Source: Candidatus Nanosynbacter sp. TM7-053 (lineage in GTDB: Bacteria; Patescibacteriota; Saccharimonadia; Saccharimonadales; Saccharimonadaceae). Taken from it: a stretch of 64,000 nucleotides of DNA. The stretch spans positions 62,001-126,000 of the forward strand of contig NZ_JAJQJX010000002.1 of NCBI RefSeq assembly GCF_022828375.1, written 5' to 3'. Below the pieces are notes generated by a model. The model was not told where the DNA came from and did no database searches. It saw nothing but the letters and a program-made list of their open reading frames with translations. The translations under genes and the position numbers were made by a program. Shown here piece after piece: positions 16,069 to 25,662 of the stretch (position 1 is the stretch's first letter; the number at the start of each line of letters is the position of its first letter).

Positions 16069-16371
16069 TCATTGTTGCTTTGTAGTTTCTTTGGCAGCGG
16101 ACTCATCGTCAGTCCGAGACATCATTTCAGAATAGGCTTCAAGTATATCGCTCTCCTTATATTTCGGTTTATGTGAGCGCTCGATTGCATACCAGATTGT
16201 TACGGGTATCAGCAGGGCGGTGTTTATGCAATATATCGTAATTGCAGCTTCTATGGACCCAACGATATTTATAAATACTCCAGTATAGAACAAAAAGAAA
16301 ATAATTACAGTAGTTGAGCCGAAAATAAAGAACAAAATTTTTGAAATAATATATTTATCTATTTCTGGCAT
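16069..16371 (-). CDS. Hypothetical two-pass membrane protein
   Basis: 100 residues with two hydrophobic segments (about 9-33 and 37-62) and a charged C-terminal tail rich in Ser, Asp, Glu and Lys (ESDILEAYSEMMSRTDDESA). It lies just outside the right end of the R-M element. A TATAAA-like -10 5 nt before the ATG would make it leaderless. No family recognised. Confidence 0.6.
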   Translation of the reverse strand: MPEIDKYIISKILFFIFGSTTVIIFFLFYTGVFINIVGSIEAAITIYCINTALLIPVTIWYAIERSHKPKYKESDILEAYSEMMSRTDDESAAKETTKQQ

Positions 16372-16504
16372 AATATTTTATATTCTAGCATTAAGAAAAT
16401 GGGTAATCTAGTCTTGACTAACGCAAATCTTGACATTAAATAAGTATTACAAGTCTCCTTGGCGCCATTTTTCATCACTGTTATTTCGTGATATAATTTT
16501 AAAA

Positions 16505-17926
16505 ATGAGTGATAATATATTTAAACGAACAAAAATATTAGCAACAATTGGGCCAGCAACGTTCAGCCAAGAAAAGGTTTACCAATTGTTGGAGGCCGGC
16601 GTTAACGGCATCCGTATGAACTTTAGCCACGGCGCTAACGAGGAGCGAATTGAGCAGATCGATTGGGTGCGCACAGCTAGTAAACAGTTGGGCAAGCCTG
16701 TAGCAATTCTACAAGATTTGCAAGGTCCAAAGATTCGCCTGGGCGTTTTGAAAGATAACATGCTGAATGTTAAGGTTGGCGATATGTTAGTCTTGGACTC
16801 AGAAATTACTGAGCATGACGGCAGCTTCAATTTGCCAGTGCAGTACAATTTGGCGGAGAAGATGAAAGTCGGTGAGCCGCTTTACATGTTTGACGGCAAG
16901 ATCAGAACGGTTGTACGAGAAATTGTTAGCCCAACTGCAATTCGCGTAGAAGTCCAGAATGATGGTTTTTTGATGAGCCGCAAGGGCTTGAACTTGCCAG
17001 ACACAGATTTTGGTGGCGACATTCTTACTCAGAAAGATATTAACGATTTGGAATGGGGTGCAAGCCAAGATTTTGATTATGTTGCATTGAGTTTTATTCA
17101 AAAAGCTGATGACATTATTGATTTGCGTCGTCGATTGACAGACTTGGGCTCGACAGCCAATATTATTGCCAAGATTGAGACTAAGTCTGCCGTTGATCCA
17201 GAGAATTTGGAGGAAATCGTTAAGGCTAGTGACGGTATTATGGTTGCTCGCGGCGACTTGGCGGTGGAAGCTGGTGCGGAAATTGTCCCAGTTGTACAGC
17301 GTCGAATTATTGCCTTGTGTCGTAAATATTGCAAGCTAGTGATCGTTGCGACACAAATGATGGGCAGTATGGTTGACAATCCAGAGCCAAGTCGCGCTGA
17401 AGTTAGCGACGTTGCAAATGCCGTAATCCAAGGCGCTGACGTGGTTATGTTGTCTGACGAAACTGCCAATGGTAAATATCCTGTTGAGACCGTTCGTGCG
17501 ATGCGCAAGACTATTATCTACACTCAAGAACACAGTGAAGTAATGTTGGTAGAAAAGGCTGAAATGCGTGAAAAAACTGACGCGATTTTAAGCTACACAG
17601 CAGCTCAATTGGCAAGGAGAATTAAGGCTCGAGCTATTATTGCGGAAACACACACTGGTGCTACTGCAATTAACGTTGCCGCATATCGTCCGAACCTACC
17701 AATTGTTTGTGTGACCGAAGATGTGAAGACTGCGCAAAAGTTGGCGCTAAGGTACGCTTCTCGTCCATATGTTCGACCAAACGACCCAAATGCAGCAACT
17801 AAGCTAGCTGATGAGTTGAAACAAGAAGGTTATTTCGGTGCGGACCCAGTTACGGTTGTGCTTGTTAGCGGCCACAATCCAGAACCAGGAAAAACTGACA
17901 ATATCCAAGTCAAGACGTTGTCATAA
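16505..17926 (+). CDS. pyk: Pyruvate kinase
   Basis: Makes pyruvate and ATP from PEP and ADP, the last step of glycolysis. Marks: TKILATIGPAT at the N-terminus, GIRMNFSHG, QDLQGPKIRLG, the Mg/PEP site IIAKIETKSAV with its Lys and Glu, MVARGDLAVE, and VATQMMGSM. 473 residues, full length. The frame extends up to 16430, but TGATATAAT (TATAAT 16492-16497) 7 nt before the ATG at 16505 fixes the start and predicts a leaderless mRNA. It heads a pyk-pgk-tpiA operon with gaps of 11 and 24 bp. Confidence 0.97.
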   Translation: MSDNIFKRTKILATIGPATFSQEKVYQLLEAGVNGIRMNFSHGANEERIEQIDWVRTASKQLGKPVAILQDLQGPKIRLGVLKDNMLNVKVGDMLVLDSEITEHDGSFNLPVQYNLAEKMKVGEPLYMFDGKIRTVVREIVSPTAIRVEVQNDGFLMSRKGLNLPDTDFGGDILTQKDINDLEWGASQDFDYVALSFIQKADDIIDLRRRLTDLGSTANIIAKIETKSAVDPENLEEIVKASDGIMVARGDLAVEAGAEIVPVVQRRIIALCRKYCKLVIVATQMMGSMVDNPEPSRAEVSDVANAVIQGADVVMLSDETANGKYPVETVRAMRKTIIYTQEHSEVMLVEKAEMREKTDAILSYTAAQLARRIKARAIIAETHTGATAINVAAYRPNLPIVCVTEDVKTAQKLALRYASRPYVRPNDPNAATKLADELKQEGYFGADPVTVVLVSGHNPEPGKTDNIQVKTLS

Positions 17927-17937
17927 GGAGAATTTGG

Positions 17938-19176
17938 GTGGGCAGAAAATTTCCGAAGCAAACAATTCGCGATGTTGATCTACGTGGAAAAACTATTCTT
18001 CTGCGAGCAGATTATAATGTGCCGCTAACAAAGCGCGGTCAGATTTCTGATGATCTAAGAATTCGTGCTTCGCTGCCCACGCTCCGATATTTGCTGGAGC
18101 AGAATTGCAAGATTGTTATCATGTCTCATCTGGGGCGACCAAAAGGTAAGGATCTTAAGTTTAGTCTGAAAGTTGTCGCAGATCACCTATCCAAGTTGCT
18201 GAGCCGTCCGGTAGAATTGCTGGATGATTGTGTGGGCGAAGCTGTTCATCAAGCCGTTCGCCGCGCGCCACGAGGCAGTATTCTTATGTTGGAGAATTTA
18301 CGCTTTTATGACGAGGAGGAGGCTGATGATTTAACATTTGCCAAGTCAATTCAACGCGCTGTCCGAGCAGATTATTTTGTGCAGGACGGATTTGCGGTCG
18401 CACACAGGGCGCACGCCAGTACTCATGCGATTACATTGTGTGTTCCAGGGCTAGCGGGATTGCTATTAGAAAAAGAATATGTAACTATCACCGAGGCGAT
18501 GAATAAGCCAAAACGTCCGTTGGTTGCGGTTATTGGCGGCGCGAAAGTTAGCGATAAAATATTGCTGATTAAGCGTCTGATTAAAAAGGCGGATCGGATT
18601 TTAATTGGCGGCGCTATGTCAAACACGTTTTTACATTGTCGTGGATTTAATGTCGGCAAGAGCGTGTTCGAGTCAGGAATGGAAAAGGTTGTCGCGGAAA
18701 TTTATGATTTGGCGGCGGCTAAGGTTGGCGTAGAGAATGTTGACGATTTTTTGGTATTGCCGATTGATGTGGCAGTTGCGCCAGAGATTTCTAAGGATTT
18801 TCCTCGTCAAGAAGTTAATATTGATAAAATAAAGAACTCAGATATGGCGCTGGATATTGGAAGTCAGACAATTGAGAAATTCACGAAAATACTGGCCGGC
18901 GCGAAGATGGTTATTTGGAATGGTCCGCTGGGCTATGCTGAGATTGATAATTTTGCAATTGGTTCGGCACGAGTAGCGCTAGCTATTGCCCAGAATAAAG
19001 GGGTTGTTTCAATAGTCGGCGGTGGAGATACGGCTGATTTTATATTGAAATGGGACGGGCATGACGGTGCCAATTTTACCCATGTTTCCACTGGTGGCGG
19101 AGCTAGCATGGCCTTGATGGCTGGTAAAAAATTGCCTGGAATCGAAAGTTTACTAGACGCATACGGTTTGAGGTGA
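17938..19176 (+). CDS. pgk: Phosphoglycerate kinase
   Basis: Transfers phosphate from 1,3-bisphosphoglycerate to ADP. Marks: LLRADYNVPL, SHLGRPKG, ENLRFY, GGAKVSDKI, WNGPLGYAE and the nucleotide loop VGGGDTADFI. 412 residues, full length. GTG start preceded by AAGGAG, 11 bp after pyk. Second gene of the glycolytic operon. Confidence 0.97.
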   Translation: MGRKFPKQTIRDVDLRGKTILLRADYNVPLTKRGQISDDLRIRASLPTLRYLLEQNCKIVIMSHLGRPKGKDLKFSLKVVADHLSKLLSRPVELLDDCVGEAVHQAVRRAPRGSILMLENLRFYDEEEADDLTFAKSIQRAVRADYFVQDGFAVAHRAHASTHAITLCVPGLAGLLLEKEYVTITEAMNKPKRPLVAVIGGAKVSDKILLIKRLIKKADRILIGGAMSNTFLHCRGFNVGKSVFESGMEKVVAEIYDLAAAKVGVENVDDFLVLPIDVAVAPEISKDFPRQEVNIDKIKNSDMALDIGSQTIEKFTKILAGAKMVIWNGPLGYAEIDNFAIGSARVALAIAQNKGVVSIVGGGDTADFILKWDGHDGANFTHVSTGGGASMALMAGKKLPGIESLLDAYGLR

Positions 19177-19200
19177 TAAACTAAGCATAAGGATTATCTC

Positions 19201-19959
19201 ATGAGAAAAAAGTTAATCATCGGTAACTGGAAAATGAACTTCAATATGCAGGAGGCTAGCTTATATTTGCATAAGCTGATGAATACGCTGCCGTCGCATA
19301 GAGATGTTGAAGTGGTGCTGGCGCCTACTATTTTGGCGCTGCAGAGTTTGAGTTTACAAATTAATCGTCGGATCGCTAAGTTGGCGGCTCAGAATTGCTA
19401 TTGGCGGGATTCAGGCGCGTACACGGGAGAAATTCCAGCGGCGCATCTTCGTGGAATTGCTGATTATGTGATAATTGGCCATTCGGAACGTCGCTATATT
19501 TTCATTGAAAGCGAAAAAGATATTCGACTGAAAGTTCAGGCGGCAATTCGAAATCGTATTCATCCGATTTTGTGCGTTGGTGAAACGATTCAAGAGAAGA
19601 CTCTTGGCGAAACGAAGGATGTTCTGGCTGATCAATTGACTAGCGGTCTGGCTAATGTGACGGCGGACGAGCTGGATGAAGTGGTTATTGCGTATGAACC
19701 AGTTTGGGCGATCGGTACTGGCGACAGCGCTAAAGCGTCTGATGTAAAAAAAGCCACACAGATGATTCGACGACATATTTCTCATTTGTATGGTAAAAAA
19801 GCGGCGGAATCAGTTCGAGTTGTCTATGGTGGAAGTATTACGTCAATAAACGCCGCGGATTATTTAGCAATTGATGAACTTGATGGTTTATTGGTTGGAG
19901 CAGCCAGTTTGGATGCATATCAATTTAAGGAGATAATCTCAAAAGCACATAAAGGTTAA
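19201..19959 (+). CDS. tpiA: Triosephosphate isomerase
   Basis: Interconverts dihydroxyacetone phosphate and glyceraldehyde-3-phosphate. Catalytic residues are visible: Asn/Lys in GNWKMN, His in IIGHSERR, Glu in AYEPVWAIGTG; the phosphate loop is VYGGSI. 252 residues. AAGGATT lies 9 nt before the ATG. Third gene of the glycolytic operon. Confidence 0.97.
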   Translation: MRKKLIIGNWKMNFNMQEASLYLHKLMNTLPSHRDVEVVLAPTILALQSLSLQINRRIAKLAAQNCYWRDSGAYTGEIPAAHLRGIADYVIIGHSERRYIFIESEKDIRLKVQAAIRNRIHPILCVGETIQEKTLGETKDVLADQLTSGLANVTADELDEVVIAYEPVWAIGTGDSAKASDVKKATQMIRRHISHLYGKKAAESVRVVYGGSITSINAADYLAIDELDGLLVGAASLDAYQFKEIISKAHKG

Positions 19960-19973
19960 AAAATAGGGGGCAT

Positions 19974-21212
19974 ATGACAGATATTGATTTTGATGAGTTG
20001 GATAGAGCGGTAAGCTCTCTTATGGATAAGCAGCGAGAAAAGGAAGCTCCAGTGGTGGCTAATGAAAATAATAACGAGGTTTCTGCGTCTGCGTCCGTAG
20101 AGGAAAAGTCTGAACCGGAGAACTCTATTGGTACTAGTTTTGCACCTCCGGTAACTCCATTTACGCCTTCGTCTGTTGCTTCTACTCCTTTATCATCGAT
20201 CTCTCAGCCTGAAGTAAAAAAAGAGCCTTCTAACGACGATATGACTCCTAAAGAGATCGATAGTCCTGCGAATGAGAAAGTTGCTAACGACTCAATAATC
20301 AACAGAGCTCCTGGCGTGGCTGCTAGCGAAGTAAAAAGTACGTCTGTTATAGCAAAGCGTCCAACTGGTCGTTTCATGGATGTAGTTAGACCTTCATCTG
20401 TCAGCACTATCCAAAAACCTGCTGCCCCCACTCCATCCCGAACTGGCACGACAATTCAGCCTTCGCCTGATTTGGTGGACGTGATTAGTACAAATAATAG
20501 ACATTCTGCGGTAGGGAAAGAAATGTCTGATATAGTTGCTCAATCAGATAATCTTAGTGACACCCCTGATCTTAAAGATGTACATAATGAATCTACTTTT
20601 GCGGAGATTGAAGATGCGCCTGCTGAGGAATTGTCATTGACAGATAAGATAGCGCAATCATTAGCCGTAAGTAATAGTGAAGCTTCTGCTACACCGATGA
20701 CTACGCCGCTGGAATCTCCGTTTATCGCTAATGTTGAAGTGGAGAAGCGACCACTTGGTTCTGTTAACCAAACTATGACTAATTCTGAGATGAATAGCGA
20801 TGAAGATACGTCTATGCCCGCTGATTCTGAGGATGTAAAATTGGAACATCAATACAATACCAATTTATCTAATTACAGCATGAGCGAAAATTCTTTGGGT
20901 GATGCACCCGACTCACCAATGGATTTGAGTCCAGAAATTATAGCAATTGAGGAGGCTGGTGTCCCTGAAGATTCAGACGATAAAATGTCCACTGACATTG
21001 ACAGTTCTTTGATTGAGTCTTCTGAATTATCCGAAAAAGAAACTATGGATTCTGAGCCGGCACCGATGTTTGCCGCCGTATCTACAGAGGTAAAACCTTC
21101 AGCCGACAAAGAAAAGAAAAAATCTGGATTATTAATAGCGCTGCTTATTGTTCTATTTTTGGCAATTGGTATGGCTGGCGGCGCTGTTTCGTACTTTTTG
21201 CTGATAAAATAG
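19974..21212 (+). CDS. Acidic, disordered protein with a C-terminal membrane anchor
   Basis: 412 residues. About 380 residues are rich in Ser, Glu, Asp, Pro and Thr with no predicted fold. A KEKKKSG basic stop-transfer-like stretch and one hydrophobic helix (LLIALLIVLFLAIGMAGGAV) end the protein, leaving the acidic part most likely in the cytoplasm. GGGGG precedes the ATG by 3 nt, and the gene follows tpiA by 14 bp and precedes the helicase by 4 bp. No family recognised. Confidence 0.7.
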   Translation: MTDIDFDELDRAVSSLMDKQREKEAPVVANENNNEVSASASVEEKSEPENSIGTSFAPPVTPFTPSSVASTPLSSISQPEVKKEPSNDDMTPKEIDSPANEKVANDSIINRAPGVAASEVKSTSVIAKRPTGRFMDVVRPSSVSTIQKPAAPTPSRTGTTIQPSPDLVDVISTNNRHSAVGKEMSDIVAQSDNLSDTPDLKDVHNESTFAEIEDAPAEELSLTDKIAQSLAVSNSEASATPMTTPLESPFIANVEVEKRPLGSVNQTMTNSEMNSDEDTSMPADSEDVKLEHQYNTNLSNYSMSENSLGDAPDSPMDLSPEIIAIEEAGVPEDSDDKMSTDIDSSLIESSELSEKETMDSEPAPMFAAVSTEVKPSADKEKKKSGLLIALLIVLFLAIGMAGGAVSYFLLIK

Positions 21213-21216
21213 ATAT

Positions 21217-23319
21217 ATGTCTAAATTTACTGACGGATTAAATAGCGAGCAGGCTCGAGCGGTGACGCACGCTGATGGGCCACTGTTGATTTTGGCTGGA
21301 GCCGGATCTGGAAAGACCAAAACTCTGACCCATAGAATTGCTTATTTGATTGGCGAGTTGAAGATATTTCCTAGTCGAATATTAGCGGTTACATTTACTA
21401 ATAAAGCTGCGAAGGAAATGCGTCAGCGATTGGCACAAATACTGGGTGAGGATTCTGAAAATCGGCAATTTATGCCGTGGATGGGAACTTTTCACAGTAT
21501 TTGCGTGCGAATGTTGCGGATGGATGGTGAAAATATTGGTCTGAGCAAGCGATTCTTAATTTATGATACCGACGATCAAATAAGCTTGATGAAGCAAATT
21601 ATGAAGGCTCGCGGTTTGACGGATAAAGATATTAAACCTCGAGCTGTACTTTCGGCTATTTCGAATGCTAAAAATGAAATGCGAAGTGCTGAGGATTTTT
21701 CGGCTTCAACTCGCGGCCCAAGAGAGCAGAAAATAGCTGAATTGTTTTTTGCTTATGAAAAAGCTCTGAAAGATGCTTCGGCGTTGGATTTTGACGATTT
21801 ATTGATAAAAACTGTGGAATTATTGAGAAGTAAGCCAGACATTCGTCATAAATGGCAGCAGCAATTCGAACATATTTTGATTGACGAGTACCAGGATACG
21901 AATGCTGTGCAATATGTGTTAATTAAATTGTTGGTTAATTCGCGTCGCAATTTATGCGTGGTTGGTGATGACGCTCAGTCGATTTATAGTTTTCGCGGCG
22001 CTGATTACACTAATATTCTCAATTTTGAGCGTGATTTTCCAGGTACGACGGTGGTTAAGTTGGAGCAAAATTATCGTTCGACTGGCGCGATTTTGAATAT
22101 GGCAAATGCGCTGATTAGTCATAATATTCATAGAACTGATAAAAATTTATGGACAGCGAATGGCGACGGTGTTGAGCCGAAATTATGGCAATTATATAAT
22201 GAGTCCGAGGAGGCTTTGGCGATTGCGAATGAGATTCAGGCGCAAATTGCGAACGGTCGTCAATATGGCGACGTGGCGGTGTTGTATCGAACGAATGCAC
22301 AAAGTTACGCAATTGAGCGAGCCCTGCGTCAGAGTTATATTCCGTATAAAATTGTCGGCGGTTTGCGATTTTTGGATCGAGCGGTTGTTAAGGATTTGTT
22401 AGCATATCTGCGATTGTTATATCAGCCGAGTGATCGAGTCAGTTTTTTGCGAATTGTGAATACGCCAAAACGTGGCGTTGGCGTGGTGAGTATTTCTAAG
22501 TTTTTGGACTGGAATGACGCGACAGGGAAGGACATAATTAGCGGGTTGCTGGCGGTTGAGGAGGCGGATACTTTGACAGCGCGCGCAAAACGTCCGTTGC
22601 TAGAGTTTGGTCAAAAATTGCACGATTTGCAGCAGGAAATTGACGGATCTCCGGCCGAACTGATTGAAAAAATCATGAAAAGTACTGGCTATGAAGATTT
22701 TATAAACGACGGAACGCCGCAAGCTGAGGAACGAATGGAAAATATCGGGGTGCTTTTATCGGAAGCGAAGGCTTACGTTGACGTGGCGACGTTTTTGGAA
22801 GAGATGGCTTTGATGTCTTCGACTGACACAACTGCCGATCAGCAAGTGACGCTCATGACGCTTCATGCGGCTAAAGGCTTGGAGTTTCCGGTGGTTTTTT
22901 TGGCGGGACTGGAAGAGGGGATTTTGCCGCACGCAAGAGTGTTTGATAGCGGCAATGCTGATGACGTTGAAGAGGAACGTCGATTGTGCTATGTTGGCGT
23001 GACTCGGGCGAGGGAAGAATTATTCGTTAGTTGTGCTAGCTCTCGGACGCAATTTGGTCAGATTGGCTATAATATGCCATCGAGGTTTTTGGATGAGATG
23101 GGCTTGATGGCTGGTGGTGTTGATAGGCCAGCTCAGCCGATGGTAGAGCCTGATTTTTATTCAGAAGATATTGGTTTGGAGGTTGGTGATCGAGTTCGCA
23201 GTCCGAGTTTTGGTTCGGGGGAAATTATTGACAGCGAAGGGCTAAGTGTTACGGTTCAGTTTGACAATGGAAATATTAAGAAATTGAACGTCGAGTTCGC
23301 GCGCTTGGAGAAAATTTGA
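21217..23319 (+). CDS. pcrA: UvrD/PcrA-type SF1A DNA helicase
   Basis: 3'-5' helicase used in excision repair and replication restart. Motifs in order: Q-motif LNSEQARAV, Walker A GAGSGKTKT, Ia FTNKAAKEM, II DEYQDTN, III VGDDAQSIYSFRGA, IV LEQNYRS, V TLHAAKGLEF, VI YVGVTRARE. 700 residues. The C-terminus ends in a Tudor-like GDRVRSPSFGSGEI segment known from PcrA proteins. The ATG is 4 bp after the preceding stop with no clear ribosome site, so translation is probably coupled. UvrA and UvrC are also in this window. Confidence 0.95.
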   Translation: MSKFTDGLNSEQARAVTHADGPLLILAGAGSGKTKTLTHRIAYLIGELKIFPSRILAVTFTNKAAKEMRQRLAQILGEDSENRQFMPWMGTFHSICVRMLRMDGENIGLSKRFLIYDTDDQISLMKQIMKARGLTDKDIKPRAVLSAISNAKNEMRSAEDFSASTRGPREQKIAELFFAYEKALKDASALDFDDLLIKTVELLRSKPDIRHKWQQQFEHILIDEYQDTNAVQYVLIKLLVNSRRNLCVVGDDAQSIYSFRGADYTNILNFERDFPGTTVVKLEQNYRSTGAILNMANALISHNIHRTDKNLWTANGDGVEPKLWQLYNESEEALAIANEIQAQIANGRQYGDVAVLYRTNAQSYAIERALRQSYIPYKIVGGLRFLDRAVVKDLLAYLRLLYQPSDRVSFLRIVNTPKRGVGVVSISKFLDWNDATGKDIISGLLAVEEADTLTARAKRPLLEFGQKLHDLQQEIDGSPAELIEKIMKSTGYEDFINDGTPQAEERMENIGVLLSEAKAYVDVATFLEEMALMSSTDTTADQQVTLMTLHAAKGLEFPVVFLAGLEEGILPHARVFDSGNADDVEEERRLCYVGVTRAREELFVSCASSRTQFGQIGYNMPSRFLDEMGLMAGGVDRPAQPMVEPDFYSEDIGLEVGDRVRSPSFGSGEIIDSEGLSVTVQFDNGNIKKLNVEFARLEKI

Positions 23320-23354
23320 TATAATAAGAATACCTGCGTTGTGGGTGTGAACTT

Positions 23355-24545
23355 ATGGGTATAAGATTACAAGCAAAACACTATTCTAAGAAAATTACGT
23401 TCGTTTCTGGCGCGATATTGATGCTGGTTAGCGGTTTATTTTTTGTCAATCAAGCATTGGCTGACGCTACTAAGCCAGCAGCTAAGGCTGGCGAAAAGTT
23501 GGTGACGATTTACGACAGGGGCGCAGAAAAGACGATTGTTACAAAAGCGAGGACGATTCGCGAGGCTTTGAAATTGGCTAAGTTTTCTATTGATGAACGC
23601 CAAGACGTAGTCGAGCCGAGTCTTGATTCGGAGATGGTGGCAGAGAGGTACAGCATTAACATTTTCCGCGCTCGTCCGATAACAATCGTCGATGGAAATA
23701 AACGCCTGAAAATAACCACAGCTGAACAAACGCCAGCTTTGATTGCGAAGGCTGCTGGAATTGAAGTTTTTGAAGAGGACAAAACTACTTTATCCAACTC
23801 TGATAATATGGCGGTTGATGGCGCAAACATGGTGATGAAAATTGACAGAGCGTCGATGGTTAATTTTGTACTTTATGGCAAAGAATCTGTCATTCGCACG
23901 CACGCTAAGACGGTTGGCGAGCTATTGAAAGAGAAGAATATTGATCCAAAGAAAGATGATACGCTATCCGTAGATCGTTCGGCAAAAATTATTCCTGGAA
24001 TGAAAATTGAGCTTTGGCGTAATGGCAAGCAAACTATAACCGCCGAAGAAGATGTGAAATTTGAGGTTGAAAAAGTTCAAGACGCGAATCGAGATTCGGG
24101 ATATCGCGAAGTAAAACAGGTGGGCGAGAATGGTAAGAAAAATGTCACTTATGAAGTTGAAATGAAGAACGGCGTAGAGGTGAGCCGTAAGGAAATTGCT
24201 AGTGTTGTAACAAAAGAGCCAAAGAAGCAGATTGAGATTGTGGGGACGAAAGTTAGTCTACCTTCTGGATCTCATTCGGATTGGATGTCTGCGGCTGGCA
24301 TTAGCCCTGATGATTATGGCTACGTGAACTTCATTTTTACGAAAGAGTCAACTTGGCGAACAACGGCTAGGAATGGGCAATATGCTGGGCTCGGTCAGAC
24401 GAATATAAATAAGCTTTCTCAGGCTTGTCCAAACTGGCAGAGTGATCCAGTTTGCCAGATTAGAGTTTTCAATAATTATGCGATAAGTAGATATGGTAGT
24501 TGGGCTGGGGCTTACAATGCATGGAATCGCCAAAAATGGTGGTAG
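23355..24545 (+). CDS. Secreted DUF348-G5 protein with a lytic-transglycosylase-like C-terminus
   Basis: 396 residues. Signal peptide or anchor at about 12-36, then two DUF348 (ubiquitin-like) units (about 45-100 and 165-225), a G5 domain (about 225-297), and a 90-residue C-terminal part, FIFTKESTWRTTARNGQYAG followed by LGQTNINKL and a WAGAYNAW ending, which resembles SLT/Apf-type muramidase domains with catalytic Glu in KESTW. This is the layout of resuscitation-promoting-factor-like wall enzymes. It would cut glycan strands outside the cell. TGATATAAT at 23320-23325 gives a leader of about 23 nt. The next gene is a paralogue with a different catalytic end. Confidence 0.82.
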   Translation: MGIRLQAKHYSKKITFVSGAILMLVSGLFFVNQALADATKPAAKAGEKLVTIYDRGAEKTIVTKARTIREALKLAKFSIDERQDVVEPSLDSEMVAERYSINIFRARPITIVDGNKRLKITTAEQTPALIAKAAGIEVFEEDKTTLSNSDNMAVDGANMVMKIDRASMVNFVLYGKESVIRTHAKTVGELLKEKNIDPKKDDTLSVDRSAKIIPGMKIELWRNGKQTITAEEDVKFEVEKVQDANRDSGYREVKQVGENGKKNVTYEVEMKNGVEVSRKEIASVVTKEPKKQIEIVGTKVSLPSGSHSDWMSAAGISPDDYGYVNFIFTKESTWRTTARNGQYAGLGQTNINKLSQACPNWQSDPVCQIRVFNNYAISRYGSWAGAYNAWNRQKWW

Positions 24546-24636
24546 ACTAACGCTGGCGGCGTAAGTTGGTTGCAGTCTATAGATAAAAAGTGCTTAATCT
24601 GATATAATTTATTTGACTAGGTTAACAAGTCATTAT

Positions 24637-25662
24637 ATGATTATGCGCGCAAAAGGTTTATTTTTTGGAAAAATTATTGGATTGGCTGTGTTGGTTGCGA
24701 TTGCGACTCCAATGATTTCGTTTGCTGATGGTAATGCTTCTAATGAACATCTAGTTCGTATCTATGATCGCGGTGAAGAAAAGACCATTATCACAAATGC
24801 ATTGACCGTTCGGCAGGCCTTGCGTGCGGCTAAGATTACGATTGACGAAAAGATTGACGCGGTTGAGCCAAATATTGATATGGAATTGACAGGCGCAAAA
24901 TACCAGGTCAATATTTTTCGCGCTCGTCCAATAACAATCGTCGATGGAAATAAACGCCTGAAAATAACCACCGCTGAACAAACACCGGCTTTGATTGCGA
25001 AGGCCGCTGGGCTGACTTTGTACCGCGAAGATAAGACGCATTTTACGAATTCTGACGATCTTTTGGTGAACGGTGTTGGTCTGGTGATGAAGATTGAGCG
25101 ATCAAAACAGCGAACGATAACCGAAGAAGTTGATGTTAATTTTGAGATTGAGCAGATTAAGGACGATTCTCAGCCGATTGGATTTAAGAGTGTTAAGCAG
25201 CTTGGGGAAAAAGGTGTGCGGAAGGTGACTTATCAGGTTGAGGTAGAGAATGAGCGCGAGATTAGTCGTAAGGAAGTTGCTAGCGAAATCACAAAGCAGC
25301 CAAAGAAGCAGATTGAAATAATTGGCACGAAGCCTAAAAATCCATTGACGAAAAGTAAGGGCGCGCAGATATTTACCGACTCCAAGGGTGTGGCGCACCG
25401 CGAGACGTATTATGATTTGCCGATGAATATTGTGATAAAAGCTTGTGGTAGCGGCGGTACTTATACGGTGCGGGCGGACGGCGCGAAGGTCGATAGGGAT
25501 GGCTATATTTTGGTGGCGGCTAATTATGGTAATTATCCGCGATGTTCGGTGGTTGAGACCAGCATGGGTCCGGGTAAGGTTTATGATACTGGTGGATTTG
25601 CAGCCAAACATCCGCACGGATTCGACTTGGCGACCGACTGGACGAATGGAGATGGACGCTAA
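24637..25662 (+). CDS. Secreted DUF348-G5 protein with a 3D domain
   Basis: Paralogue of the preceding protein: signal peptide (about 5-28), DUF348, G5 and a 3D (double-psi barrel) C-terminus with DTGGFAAKHPHGFDLAT, the acidic signature of YabE/RpfB-type wall hydrolases and MltA-like folds. About 341 residues; it has lost the second DUF348 unit of its neighbour. TATAAT at 24603-24608. The frame opens at TTG 24613; ATG 24637 (or 24643) is more likely as it begins MIMRAKGLFF before the hydrophobic core. The stop abuts the rsmA ATG. Confidence 0.78.
   Translation: MIMRAKGLFFGKIIGLAVLVAIATPMISFADGNASNEHLVRIYDRGEEKTIITNALTVRQALRAAKITIDEKIDAVEPNIDMELTGAKYQVNIFRARPITIVDGNKRLKITTAEQTPALIAKAAGLTLYREDKTHFTNSDDLLVNGVGLVMKIERSKQRTITEEVDVNFEIEQIKDDSQPIGFKSVKQLGEKGVRKVTYQVEVENEREISRKEVASEITKQPKKQIEIIGTKPKNPLTKSKGAQIFTDSKGVAHRETYYDLPMNIVIKACGSGGTYTVRADGAKVDRDGYILVAANYGNYPRCSVVETSMGPGKVYDTGGFAAKHPHGFDLATDWTNGDGR

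Noticed and set aside
16430..16504. Longer N-terminus for pyruvate kinase
   Set aside because: The extension contains the TGATATAAT promoter and is unrelated to the family N-terminus.
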